From an uncultured Oscillospiraceae bacterium (lineage in GTDB: Bacteria > Bacillota > Clostridia > Oscillospirales > Oscillospiraceae), in assembly GCA_934567355.1 (NCBI GenBank), contig CAKTJC010000001.1, positions 186,001 to 250,000 of the forward strand: 64,000 nucleotides of DNA. Reading direction: 5' to 3'. Below are positions 15,209-23,535 of the stretch, one piece after another (position 1 is the first letter of the stretch; every line of letters starts with the position of its first letter). The position numbers were made by a program, and so were the translations under genes. Under the pieces are notes generated by a model. It saw only the letters and a program-made list of their open reading frames with translations, was not told the DNA's origin and ran no database searches.

Positions 15209-17314
15209 TCAGTTTGCTTCGTCGGTGCGGTAGATGAACTTCACCTGGCCGTCCATGGTGCTGTCCAGGCCGGAGAAGGTGCGGTAGTTCCGGGAGGCAT
15301 CCACGATGGCATTGACGCGGGCCAGCAGGGTATCCAGATCACCGTCCACCAGGCCGCTGAGCTTCTGGATGCTCTCGTCGCTGAATTCCTTCAGGCCGTC
15401 GGACAGCTGCTGCGCGCCGTCGTGGAGCTGGGTGACGCCGTCCACCAGCGCGGGCACGGAGCCGTTCAGCTGGGTCAGGCCGTCGCTGAGCTGGACTGCA
15501 CCGTCATACAGGTCGGAGCTGCCGCTCAAAATGGCGGAGGCGCCTTCCGCGGCGGAGGCAACGCCATCCGTATAGGTCTTCAGGCCGGTATAGAAGGCAT
15601 TGTAGCTATCCAGGGAATCCTTCAGCTTAGAGATGGTCTCCAGACCGGAAGCGGCCTCAGCCAGCTTGGACTGGACAGCGGAGGAATTCATGTTTTCTTC
15701 AATCAGGGAGTTGATCGTCTGCTCCACATTCTGGTCGATCAGCGCCTGAACCTCCTGGCTCTGCATCTGGGCATCCAGGTTGGAGGCAATAGCAGCCTGA
15801 GCGGTTTCGCCGTTCATCTGAGCGTCGATCGCGGCGGCGATCTGCGCCTGGGTGCCGTCCTCCTGCATCTTGGCATCCACAGCGGCAGCAATGGCAGCCT
15901 GCTGCTCTGCGGTGATCTGGCCAGCCTCTACGGCGGCCTGATAGGCATCCTGCGTCAGCCCGGTGACCGCACTGACCACACCGGCAGTCACCTGGGCGCG
16001 AACGGCTTCGGTGACCTGGGCAGCGACCTGCTCGCGGACGGCCTCGGTGACCTTGACGCTGACCTGCTCACGGACAGCGGCGGTGACCTTCTCCACCACG
16101 GCAGCGCGGTTGGCTTCCACAATGGCGGCAACCTGGTCCCGCGCCTGCTCGCTGACAGAGGCTGGGCTGAGGGAGCCCATCACACTGGAGAGGACTTCGC
16201 TGTAATTTTCAATGGTCAGATCCTGCACATTCACACCGGCAGCTCTGAGCTGTGTGGTAGCGGTAGCCAGCAGGGTGTTGAACACCTGCTCCGCGCCGCC
16301 GTTGAGGGTATCGTTGTTGGAAACCAGGGTATCCAGGCCGCCGGTCAGCTCGGTCGCACCGGCGTTGAGCTGATTGGCGCCATCCTGCAGGGCGGCAGCG
16401 CCATCGGTCAGCTGCTGCACGCCGTCGGCCAGCTCGCCGGACTTCTCCAGCAGGGTCGCAAGGCCTTCCTCCAGGGCGCCGGTGCCGTCGGTGAGCTGGG
16501 TCAGGGCATCGGTCAGCTTATTCACTGCATCGGACATATCCTCAGTGGAATCCAGGGGGGTATCCTCCAGCGCGTTAAACACCTCGTTGGTGACCAGGGT
16601 CAGGGTCATGCCCATCTTGAAATCGGTAACGTCTGCGGAAATCTCAACATAGTCGGGAACCTCCAGGGTGTCCTTTTCTACGCCCAGGTTCTCCTGCATG
16701 CCGGGCATCGCCATGCCCACCACGGCGGTACGGTCGCCATCATTGATCAGCTTGCCGTTGGTCACTTCTACATTGCGAAAGCTGCCGTTGTCCAGCAGCA
16801 TGCCGGTGACAACGGCGAAGGGCACGTAGATCTTTTCGCTCTTGCCGTTCAGCTCCACCGTCTCATACTGATGATTTTCATAGTCGAAGCGGATGGTCAC
16901 ATGGCCGCTCTTGCCCACAAGATCGGCGACGGAGATGTCCTCGCCGTCCAGCTGATAGGAGATGGACACGGAGACGGGCAGCTCCCGGTCGGTATTGCCG
17001 CGGTAGTAGATGTCGTTTCCGGCGGCGCCCCAGGTGAGCGCCTCACCGTCGGCGGTGAAGGTCTCCTCACCCTTGACGTTCTCAATGTCCGTCAGGGTGC
17101 TGCGGTCGGACAGGGCATCCTCTCCGGCGGCATTTTTCAGCCAGTCACTGACGATGACCTGCCGGACACTGCCGGTGGCATCGGCCAGGACATACACGGT
17201 CTCATCCTTGGTGCTGCGCGTCTGCTCCGGCTCCGCCAGAGCCATTCCCGCGCCGCCCACGCACAGCGCCGCACACAGCGACAGGGCAATGATTTTCCTT
17301 ACAAGCTTTTTCAT
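15209..17314 (-). CDS. Secreted Leu/Gly heptad-repeat coiled-coil protein, partner of MMPL transporter
   Basis: 701 residues from ATG 17314 (AGGAGG upstream; an earlier ATG at 17335 has no proper site). A clear signal peptide ends ALA|EPEQ. An N-terminal beta-rich domain of about 250 residues is followed by xxxLxxG heptads (for example QLTDGTGALEEGLATLL and QLTDGAAALQDGANQL), a long helical block with 11-residue near-repeats (AVREQVSVKVTE, AVREQVAAQVTE, AVRAQVTAG), then more Leu/Gly heptads. Such repeats occur in YhgE/Pip-like and MMPL-associated proteins. There is no C-terminal membrane helix, sorting signal or SLH domain, so it is either released or held by the neighbouring transporter. It follows the MMPL gene by 32 bp in the same operon. 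Function unknown; a periplasm-like adaptor or envelope spacer is possible. Confidence 0.75.
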   Translation of the reverse strand: MKKLVRKIIALSLCAALCVGGAGMALAEPEQTRSTKDETVYVLADATGSVRQVIVSDWLKNAAGEDALSDRSTLTDIENVKGEETFTADGEALTWGAAGNDIYYRGNTDRELPVSVSISYQLDGEDISVADLVGKSGHVTIRFDYENHQYETVELNGKSEKIYVPFAVVTGMLLDNGSFRNVEVTNGKLINDGDRTAVVGMAMPGMQENLGVEKDTLEVPDYVEISADVTDFKMGMTLTLVTNEVFNALEDTPLDSTEDMSDAVNKLTDALTQLTDGTGALEEGLATLLEKSGELADGVQQLTDGAAALQDGANQLNAGATELTGGLDTLVSNNDTLNGGAEQVFNTLLATATTQLRAAGVNVQDLTIENYSEVLSSVMGSLSPASVSEQARDQVAAIVEANRAAVVEKVTAAVREQVSVKVTEAVREQVAAQVTEAVRAQVTAGVVSAVTGLTQDAYQAAVEAGQITAEQQAAIAAAVDAKMQEDGTQAQIAAAIDAQMNGETAQAAIASNLDAQMQSQEVQALIDQNVEQTINSLIEENMNSSAVQSKLAEAASGLETISKLKDSLDSYNAFYTGLKTYTDGVASAAEGASAILSGSSDLYDGAVQLSDGLTQLNGSVPALVDGVTQLHDGAQQLSDGLKEFSDESIQKLSGLVDGDLDTLLARVNAIVDASRNYRTFSGLDSTMDGQVKFIYRTDEAN

Positions 17315-17346
17315 TTTATGATTCCTCCAATTCATACGGTGGCTGA

Positions 17347-19416
17347 TTAGTGAATACGGGTCATGCCCACGGTGGTCTTGCAGATCACCTTATCGAGCAG
17401 CATGAACATGGCGGGCAGGATGAAGATGACCAGCAGCATGCTCACCACGGCGCCCCGGGCGATCAGCATGCACATGGAGCTGACGATCTCAATATCGGAA
17501 TACAGCGCCACACCGAAGGTTGCGGCAAACATGCCCATGCCGGAGACGATGATGGAAGGAATGGAGGTCGCCAGCGCGGTATGCACGGCGGTCTTCTTAT
17601 CCTTTCCGGCGATGCGTTCGGCCTTATAGCGGGTGGTCATCAGGATGGCGTAGTCCACCGTCGCGCCCAGCTGAATGGTGCTGATGCAGATGGGGGTGAT
17701 GAACGCCATGCTCTGACCCAAGTAGTGGGGCAGGCCGAGGTTGATGAAGATGCCCAGCTCGATGACTGCAATCAGGATGATGGGAAGGGTCAGGCTCTTC
17801 TCCACCAGCAGGATGATAACGAAGATGGCAATCAGGGACACGGCGGTGACCACGGCGAAGTCATGGTTGGTGGTTTCAATCATGTCCTTCATGCAGGGGG
17901 CTTCGCCGATGAGCATGCCGGAGGGATCGAAGGCCTTCAGGATCTCGCCCAGCTGGGTGATCTGCTCGTTCACCGCGTCGCTGGCGGGGGCATATTCAGA
18001 GTTGATCAGCAGCAGCTTCCAGTTTTCACTTTGCAGGGTATCGGTAAGCTCGCTGGGCAGGAATTCGGCGGGGATGCGGGAGCCGATGACGCTCTCCATG
18101 CCCAGGACGTACTTCACGCCCTCCACCTGCTCCATTTCGTCCATCATTGCCTTGACGTCCTTGGAGGAGGTGTCCGCATTCACCAGCACCATGTGGGTGG
18201 AGGCGATGCCGAAATCATTTTGCAGCTTCTTGTTGGACACCACATAGTTGATGTCCTCCGGCAGGCACTGCCCCATGTCGTAGTACACTTCGTCATTGGC
18301 TTTGGAATAGCCGTTGTAGGCGGGGTAAATCAGCGCCAGGAACAAAATCAGGAACACGGGGAAGATCTTGATGATGCCTGCGGCAAATTTATCCATGCTG
18401 GGGATGATGGAGCGGTGCTTGGTCTTCTGCAGGGGCTTATCGAGCACCAGGATCATGCTGGGTAGCACGGTGACGCAGCCCAGGACGCCCAGCAGCACGC
18501 CCTTTGCCATGACGATGCCCAGGTCACGACCCAGCGTGAAGCTCATGAAGCACAGGGCAATGAAGCCCGCGATGGTCGTTATGGAGCTGCCGATGACGCT
18601 GGTCAGTGTCTTGGAAATAGCCACGGCCATGGCCTCTTTGTTATCGGCGTAAAGCTCGCGCTGCTCGTTGTAGCTGTGCCAGAGGAAGATGGAGTAATCC
18701 ATGGTCACGGCCAGCTGCAAGACGGCGGACAGCGCCTTGGTGATGTAGGAAATCTCACCCAGGAAGTAGTTGGTGCCCATGTTCAGCAGGATCATGGCGC
18801 CGATGGAGGCCAGGAACACCAGCGGGATCAGCCAGCCATCCAGGAACAGGAACATGGCGACGCAGGCCAGCAGCACGGCAAGGCCGACGTAAATGGGCTC
18901 CTCCTGCTCGCACAGGTCTTTCAGGTCGACCACCAGGGCGGTCATACCGGAGACGAAGCACTGCTGGCCGCACAGGTCGCGGATCTCCTTGACGGCGTCC
19001 ATGGTGGCATCCTCAGAGGTGCCGGAGTCGAAGAACACAGCCATCATGGTGGAGTGGTCGGTGTTGAATTCATTGTAGACCTTCTCCGGCAGCAACTCCA
19101 TGGGGATGGACAGGTCTGCCAGGGAATCGTACCAAAGGACGGTGTCCACATGGTCGATCTTTTCAACCTTTTCCTTCAGGGCGGACACGTCCTTGTTGTC
19201 CATGCCCTCGAAGATCAGGAAGGTGAACGCACCCTTGTCGAAATCCTTCAGCAGCTCATCCTGACCAATGACGGTTTCCATGTCGCTGGGCAGGTAGGTC
19301 AGCATATCATAGTTGACCCGGGTGGCTGCCATGCCCATCACGGATGGGATCATCAGCAGCAGCGTGAGGATCAGGATGGGGATGCGGTATTTGACGACCG
19401 CTTTTGAAAAACGCAT
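17347..19416 (-). CDS. MMPL/RND-family membrane transporter
   Basis: 689 residues in two homologous halves, each with one helix, a large extracytoplasmic loop and five clustered helices, the MMPL layout. Motifs include MDYSIFLWHSYNEQRELY in the first half and the matching GATVDYAILMTTRYKAERIA in the second, whose Asp residues are the proton-relay positions of the family. The start ATG 19416 lies immediately after the DUF308 stop with GGAGG inside that gene's end. It probably exports a lipid, surface polymer or hydrophobic compound; the co-transcribed heptad-repeat protein is a candidate partner. Substrate is not deducible. Confidence 0.9.
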   Translation of the reverse strand: MRFSKAVVKYRIPILILTLLLMIPSVMGMAATRVNYDMLTYLPSDMETVIGQDELLKDFDKGAFTFLIFEGMDNKDVSALKEKVEKIDHVDTVLWYDSLADLSIPMELLPEKVYNEFNTDHSTMMAVFFDSGTSEDATMDAVKEIRDLCGQQCFVSGMTALVVDLKDLCEQEEPIYVGLAVLLACVAMFLFLDGWLIPLVFLASIGAMILLNMGTNYFLGEISYITKALSAVLQLAVTMDYSIFLWHSYNEQRELYADNKEAMAVAISKTLTSVIGSSITTIAGFIALCFMSFTLGRDLGIVMAKGVLLGVLGCVTVLPSMILVLDKPLQKTKHRSIIPSMDKFAAGIIKIFPVFLILFLALIYPAYNGYSKANDEVYYDMGQCLPEDINYVVSNKKLQNDFGIASTHMVLVNADTSSKDVKAMMDEMEQVEGVKYVLGMESVIGSRIPAEFLPSELTDTLQSENWKLLLINSEYAPASDAVNEQITQLGEILKAFDPSGMLIGEAPCMKDMIETTNHDFAVVTAVSLIAIFVIILLVEKSLTLPIILIAVIELGIFINLGLPHYLGQSMAFITPICISTIQLGATVDYAILMTTRYKAERIAGKDKKTAVHTALATSIPSIIVSGMGMFAATFGVALYSDIEIVSSMCMLIARGAVVSMLLVIFILPAMFMLLDKVICKTTVGMTRIH

Positions 19417-19417
19417 T

Positions 19418-20023
19418 TCACATATCCTCCATTACATCGTAATATTCCACGTCGATCACATCGGGTTTCTGGTGATTGACGATTTTGACAAGGCTCACGG
19501 CCACGCTGAGATTCAGGATCCCTTCGGAAAGGAGGGAGATGCCCAGCAGCTTGACGATCACGTTCAGCGCCTCGGACGGGCGGAAGGCCAGCAGCAGGCC
19601 GATGATGCCGGTGATGACGGCCATGCCCATGGTCAGCCACCACTGCCGGATGCCGAACCGCTTGGCGTCCATGGCGATGCGGGTCTTGAAGAGGCAATCC
19701 ACCAGGATGCAGATGCCCATGGAGATGCACAGGAAATTCATCATGTCATCCGGCTTCATCAGGGTGATGGCGCCCATGATGATCAGCAGGATACCAAACT
19801 GCAGATCATACTGGAACGCCAGGCGGAACAGGTCTCTTGAGAAATAACCCACCAGCCGCACCGCGCCGAACACGATCATGGTGACGCCGAAGAACACGGC
19901 GATGGTCTGGGCGGACGGGGCGGGGAATGCGATGAGGGCAATGCCCACCAGGCAAAAGATGATCGCGATCGCAATATAGCCGTACTTCGCGACCTTCATC
20001 GGAACAACAGAACGGGTTTTCAT
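19418..20023 (-). CDS. DUF308 (HdeD-like) membrane protein
   Basis: 201 residues from ATG 20023, which has GGGAGG at 8 nt; the longer open frame upstream runs into tRNA sequence and is not coding. Six predicted membrane helices come in pairs (YIAIAIIFCLVGIALIAF, FFGVTMIVFGAVRLVGY, FGILLIIMGAITL), the triple-repeat structure of the HdeD/DUF308 family. A cytoplasmic tail follows (NHQKPDVIDVEYYDVMEDM). It is the first gene of a three-gene operon with the MMPL transporter and the heptad-repeat protein. Role unknown, possibly acid or envelope stress. Confidence 0.78.
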   Translation of the reverse strand: MKTRSVVPMKVAKYGYIAIAIIFCLVGIALIAFPAPSAQTIAVFFGVTMIVFGAVRLVGYFSRDLFRLAFQYDLQFGILLIIMGAITLMKPDDMMNFLCISMGICILVDCLFKTRIAMDAKRFGIRQWWLTMGMAVITGIIGLLLAFRPSEALNVIVKLLGISLLSEGILNLSVAVSLVKIVNHQKPDVIDVEYYDVMEDM

Positions 20024-20273
20024 TTTCTGCGCCTCCCTTGGCATTTGCTTCGGTTCCATTGACTGGATATAAGATACTCCATTTTCCTCCGGTTGAACAC
20101 GGACACATCGGGGCTTATGCCCGAAAAACAGGCACCGGGGAAAATCTGTCCAATTTTTATGCACCCCTTGCCCCGGTGGTGAAAATTTGGGCAGCGGGAG
20201 GGGTTTGCCCAAAAGGTTTACATAATCTTTTTGTTTTTGGAGCGCGTATACCCATAAAAAAACAAAAAAAGGG

Positions 20274-20302
20274 TTGCAAATGCCACCCTTCCGTGTTATA
20301 AT
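20274..20302 (+). promoter_or_regulatory. Promoter of the tRNA-Gln/tRNA-Lys operon
   Basis: TTGCAA (20274-20279) and TATAAT (20297-20302), 17-bp spacer, about 43 bp before the first tRNA. Confidence 0.8.
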
Positions 20303-20344
20303 CCTCTGTGTGTCCGGCCATGGGCGCGATACACCAACCAACAT

Positions 20345-20419
20345 TGGGATGTCGCCAAGCGGTAAGGCACCAGACTTTGACTCTGGCATCCGTCGGTTCA
20401 AATCCGGCCATCCCAGCCA
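20345..20419 (+). tRNA. tRNA-Gln (anticodon TTG)
   Basis: Cloverleaf with acceptor TGGGATG / CATCCCA, anticodon stem CCAGA/TCTGG with loop CTTTGAC, T-arm GGTTCAAATCC and encoded CCA. Confidence 0.95.
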
Positions 20420-20424
20420 AATCT

Positions 20425-20500
20425 GATCCGCTAGCTCAGTCGGCAGAGCAACTGCCTTTTAAGCAGTGGGTCCGGGGTTCGAATCCCCGGCGGGTCACCA
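20425..20500 (+). tRNA. tRNA-Lys (anticodon TTT)
   Basis: Acceptor GATCCGC / GCGGGTC, D-arm with CTAGCTCAGTCGGCAGAG, anticodon stem ACTGC/GCAGT with loop CTTTTAA, T-arm GGGGTTCGAATCCCC and encoded CCA. Five bases after the tRNA-Gln. Confidence 0.96.
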
Positions 20501-20502
20501 AG

Positions 20503-20535
20503 AAAAGCCACCACGTTTTTTCGTGGTGGCTTTTT
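20503..20535. terminator. Intrinsic terminator after the tRNA genes
   Basis: AAAAGCCACCACG paired with CGTGGTGGCTTTT, 6-T loop, T-run on the plus strand. The mirror orientation also has a T-run. Confidence 0.9.
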
Positions 20536-20586
20536 GTGTTATCATGCGGAACCGGTCGGATGAATGGGATGCGGGGCCGGTTTGTT

Positions 20587-20745
20587 TGTAGGGGCCGATG
20601 CCCACATCGGCCCGTGACGGGGTGGGTTATTTCCGTGGGTGGGTGAATGGGGGGTATTGGGTCGTTATCCGGTTTACCCTGTTCCATTCAACGCAACGCG
20701 GTCATTTTGTGAGATTGCGGGCCGATGTGGGCATCGGCCCCTACA
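20587..20745. repeat. Palindrome-ended intergenic element, copy P1 (159 bp)
   Basis: Left end TGTAGGGGCCGATGCCCAC continuing to 20614; right end 20718-20745 is its inverted form. Each 28-bp end is itself a hairpin (CCGATG..CATCGG). The interior, with GAATGGG and CCATTCAACG blocks, matches P2, P5 and P6. No coding frame is credible; apparent reading frames through it give recurring peptides such as MWASAPT or GADAHI that are translation artefacts. Confidence 0.8.
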
Positions 20746-20838
20746 GTCTCGCTGAACTGCGTACCGTTCAACGTACCTTTCTCTTGCCTCCCGCTTTGCG
20801 GGGGAGGTTGGATGAATGGGATGCGCCAAAGGTTTCAT

Positions 20839-20997
20839 TGTAGGGGACGATGCCCACATCGGCCCGCGGCGGGACGGTTTATTTCCACGGGTGGGTGAAT
20901 GGGAAAATGTTATATGAACGTCTCATTTCCCCGTCCCATTCAACGTACTGCGATGTTTTCGTGGGGGTGCGGGCCGATGTGGGCATCGGCCCCTACA
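20839..20997. repeat. Palindrome-ended intergenic element, copy P2 (159 bp)
   Basis: Same ends as P1 and the same length, in tandem with it. Its left terminal hairpin is mismatched (GGACGATG with CATCGGCC). With P1 it fills the roughly 490-bp gene-free stretch 20536-21030. Confidence 0.8.
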
Positions 20998-21030
20998 TTC
21001 TCGCTGAACTGCGTACCGCTTAACGTAGGT

Positions 21031-21675
21031 TTATTCGGTTTCGGTGCGGTCGCAGAAGACGGTTACTCTGGTGGCGCCGCCGGGGGTGCAGGTGTAGAGG
21101 GTCAGGGCATGGCCGCTGTTTTGAACGGCGTCTACTGCGTCCGGGGGAAGGGTCTGCACGGAGGCGACGGTGTAGTGATGGTCGGTGCCGGTGACGTCGG
21201 TGAAGGTGACCGTATCGCCGGGGCTTAAATTCTTCAGCTTGCCGAAGTGGCTGTAGAAATTGTGGGCGGCGATGACCAGGTCGTCGGTATAGTAGGAGCC
21301 GAACTGGCGGCAGGGGGCCACATTGAGCTTATCATAGCTCCAATCGGACATGACCGGCAGCTCCAGCTCCTGGGAGGGGATATGGAGGTAGCCGATATAG
21401 TCGTTATAGCCCACAGTGACGGTGGGCATCTCGGAGGGGGGCTCGGAGGTCTCCGGCTCCGTTTCATCCCCGGCGGTGTCTTCCGGCTGGGGGGCGGGCG
21501 GGGCGGTGGGGCAGAGGGTGGAAGCCATCACCTGCTTCACATCGCCCAGCACATCCTGCGCTTCTTCCCCGGCGCGGCTGGCCTGGATGAAGTTATAAAC
21601 CCACAGGAGCAGCGCCGCCAACAGCAGCGCTGCTCCCGCAATGGCGAAAGGATTGATCCGCTTTTTCTTATTCAC
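21031..21675 (-). CDS. Sortase, class D-like
   Basis: 214 residues from GTG 21675, overlapping the end of the Cna-B-like gene by 8 bp (translational coupling). One N-terminal membrane helix (AIAGAALLLAALLLWVYNF) is followed by a Pro/Glu/Thr-rich linker of about 50 residues and then the sortase beta-barrel. The catalytic His is in DLVIAAHNF and the Cys in TLYTCTPGGATR, with the basic Arg of the triad in the same strand. The short single-anchor form without a C-terminal helix fits class D, though class B-like naming is possible. Its evident substrate is the neighbouring protein with the QTGQLNWPIP signal at 21668-22933. Confidence 0.88.
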   Translation of the reverse strand: MNKKKRINPFAIAGAALLLAALLLWVYNFIQASRAGEEAQDVLGDVKQVMASTLCPTAPPAPQPEDTAGDETEPETSEPPSEMPTVTVGYNDYIGYLHIPSQELELPVMSDWSYDKLNVAPCRQFGSYYTDDLVIAAHNFYSHFGKLKNLSPGDTVTFTDVTGTDHHYTVASVQTLPPDAVDAVQNSGHALTLYTCTPGGATRVTVFCDRTETE

Positions 21676-22933
21676 TGCGCTTCTTCTTCCGGCTGTACAC
21701 CGCGCCCAGCACCAGCAGGATCACGCCAAGGCCTGCCAGAACGGGGATGGGCCAATTGAGCTGACCGGTCTGGATCAGGGAGGTGGAGTTGGTGACGGTC
21801 ACAACGTTGCCGCTGCGGTAATAGGAGGGGGTGAAGCCATAGGGCACATTGTATTCCTTCACATACCAGGTGGAGGGGATGTGCTCGAAGGTGTGGGTCC
21901 AGTTGTTCTCCGGGCTGAGGATGGCGGTGAGCTGACGGGTGCCGTCCTCATCGTACACGCCCACGGTGACGTAGTTCGGCTTGGTGATGCCGTCGCGGAT
22001 GGTGCCCCAGACCTTGACGACGGTGAGGTTCACATACTCGATGGGCGGCTCGTCGCCGGGGCCGATGTTATGGATGACGACGGTGCTGCCGTCATCGGTG
22101 GTCATGTACTCCACGCGGTAGCCCTCGGGCACCGGGGTCTCTTCCACCGTCCAGGTGTGGCTTGCGTAGTCTTTTTCGATCAGGCCGCCCTCCATGCGCT
22201 TTTCGAAGGTATAGATCCAGTTGTTGGCCTGGTTCAGGGTGACGGTCTGGGCGACCTCGCCGTCGCGCAGGAGGTTGACGGTGACGGAATCTTCGCTGTG
22301 GTCCGCGCCGCTGTCCTCGCTCCACTGCTTGACCACGGTGAGCTGGCTGTGGTCGAAGGCCTCCACCAGGAACTGCCAGTCGATCTCACCCACCCGGTTG
22401 GCATAGGCATTGTCCAGGGTGATGGGGACGGACAGGGCCACGTTCAGAGTAATGGTCTCGCCGGACTTATAGTCCCCCAGGGGGAGGAAGGTACCGGCGG
22501 GGCCGTACTGCTGGTCGGCCTTGCCCTGGAAGACCGTCGCGCCGGTGGCGGCGTTGGTGACGGCGATGTCCAGCTGGGCCAGGAAGTCCAGCATGTCGGC
22601 GGCGTCCTTGCCGTGCTCCCTGGCGGCGGCCAGGGTAGATGCCTCGGCGGTATTCTCATCGTTGGGGATGACCCGCAGGGAGAGGCGGACGAAATCCGTA
22701 TCGGCGGAGGTATTCTTGATGGTGACCTGGGTGGACACCCGGTCGCCGGGCATCAGCTCTTTGAAGCCGGCGCCGAAGAGATCGGTGGAGGTATAGGTGC
22801 TATCCTTGCCTGTAATCGTGAGCTGATTGCCGTCGGCATAGAGCACATCGGCGGCGAAGGCGGAGGCAGCCAGGCTGACCAGCAGCAGCACCGCCAGCGC
22901 CAGGGAGAACAGAGTCCTGCATGTTTTTTTCAT
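21668..22933 (-). CDS. Cell-wall-anchored surface protein with Cna-B-like repeats
   Basis: 421 residues. A signal peptide ends near AASAFAAD; residues about 30-210 form a beta-rich domain (TITGKDSTYTSTDLFG, RVSTQVTIKNTSADTDFVRL). Two Cna-B-type repeats follow (LTVVKQWSEDSG and LTVVKVWGTIRDG, each ending with a TWTVEE- or TWYVKEYNVP-type strand). The C-terminus has the sorting signal IQTGQLNWPIPVLAGLG, a hydrophobic segment and RKKKRSE. The usual Leu-Pro before the QTG is replaced by Leu-Ile, an odd feature for sortase recognition. GGGAGGG lies 7 nt before the ATG. The TIKNTSADTDFVRLSLRV part resembles the TasA-like neighbours, so it may be a fibre base or tip protein joined by the adjacent sortase. 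Confidence 0.85.
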   Translation of the reverse strand: MKKTCRTLFSLALAVLLLVSLAASAFAADVLYADGNQLTITGKDSTYTSTDLFGAGFKELMPGDRVSTQVTIKNTSADTDFVRLSLRVIPNDENTAEASTLAAAREHGKDAADMLDFLAQLDIAVTNAATGATVFQGKADQQYGPAGTFLPLGDYKSGETITLNVALSVPITLDNAYANRVGEIDWQFLVEAFDHSQLTVVKQWSEDSGADHSEDSVTVNLLRDGEVAQTVTLNQANNWIYTFEKRMEGGLIEKDYASHTWTVEETPVPEGYRVEYMTTDDGSTVVIHNIGPGDEPPIEYVNLTVVKVWGTIRDGITKPNYVTVGVYDEDGTRQLTAILSPENNWTHTFEHIPSTWYVKEYNVPYGFTPSYYRSGNVVTVTNSTSLIQTGQLNWPIPVLAGLGVILLVLGAVYSRKKKRSE

Positions 22934-22948
22934 GACGCTTCCCTCCCC

Positions 22949-23518
22949 TTAGTTCAATGTAACATGCCAGACATCGGTAATGACATTTGCTGGCTGGCTC
23001 TGAATGGCCGTGGCAATGATCTCCACGGAAAGACGGTACTGCGGGTTTTCCGGATGCGTCCAGGTACAAGTCAGCAGACTTCCTCCTGTGGCATCGTCGG
23101 GTGCGACGGGATCGCTATAGTAATAATAGCCATCGTCTTTCAGTACCCACCGTGAATCAATAGGCATTTTGAGGTCGTAACCATAGCCACTGGGGACGGA
23201 AGGAACAATGTTGTTATCCGAATCCAGCCAGTTTACAACAACGTATGCCCGGATATAGGCGGGAATGTTGCCCGTGTTTTTGATCTGCACATTGCTCTTC
23301 TCGTCATTCTCGAAGGTTTCTTCAACATCGCAGCTGACCTTCGCGTACTCAAAAGTGTTCACAATGGAGCTCGTATTGGTGGTCAGGTAGGCGACGGTGG
23401 TGCCGATGACGGCACCCGCCAATAGGATGACGGCCAGAAGCAGGATTGCTGTCTTGTTCATGCGGACTGCGCGTCTTCTGGGTTTTCTGGGATTTCTAGC
23501 GTAAGTACCTTGATACAT
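22949..23518 (-). CDS. TasA/camelysin-like fibre protein, paralogue F
   Basis: 189 residues from ATG 23518, supported by AAAGGAGG at 8 nt, which keeps an unusually long basic n-region (RNPRKPRRRAVRMNK) before the hydrophobic core. The SipW-type signal ends GTTVAYLTTNTSSIVNTFEY, matching the family pattern A-Y-L-T/F-x-D/N-T...VNTF. The mature part has the fold hallmark VQIKNTGNIPAYIRAYVVVN. It lies between the giant adhesin gene (17 bp) and the Cna-B-like gene (15 bp), so all are one transcript. It is the only paralogue placed after the adhesin; the other five lie between sipW and the adhesin. Confidence 0.82.
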   Translation of the reverse strand: MYQGTYARNPRKPRRRAVRMNKTAILLLAVILLAGAVIGTTVAYLTTNTSSIVNTFEYAKVSCDVEETFENDEKSNVQIKNTGNIPAYIRAYVVVNWLDSDNNIVPSVPSGYGYDLKMPIDSRWVLKDDGYYYYSDPVAPDDATGGSLLTCTWTHPENPQYRLSVEIIATAIQSQPANVITDVWHVTLN

Positions 23519-23535
23519 GAATGCCGCCTCCTTTC

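Noticed and set aside
15422-17350. Very long open frame on the plus strand opposite the heptad-repeat protein
   Set aside because: Its product is Gly/His/Leu-rich with no family motif, typical of an antisense shadow in GC-rich DNA; the minus-strand gene has a signal peptide, repeats and a ribosome site.
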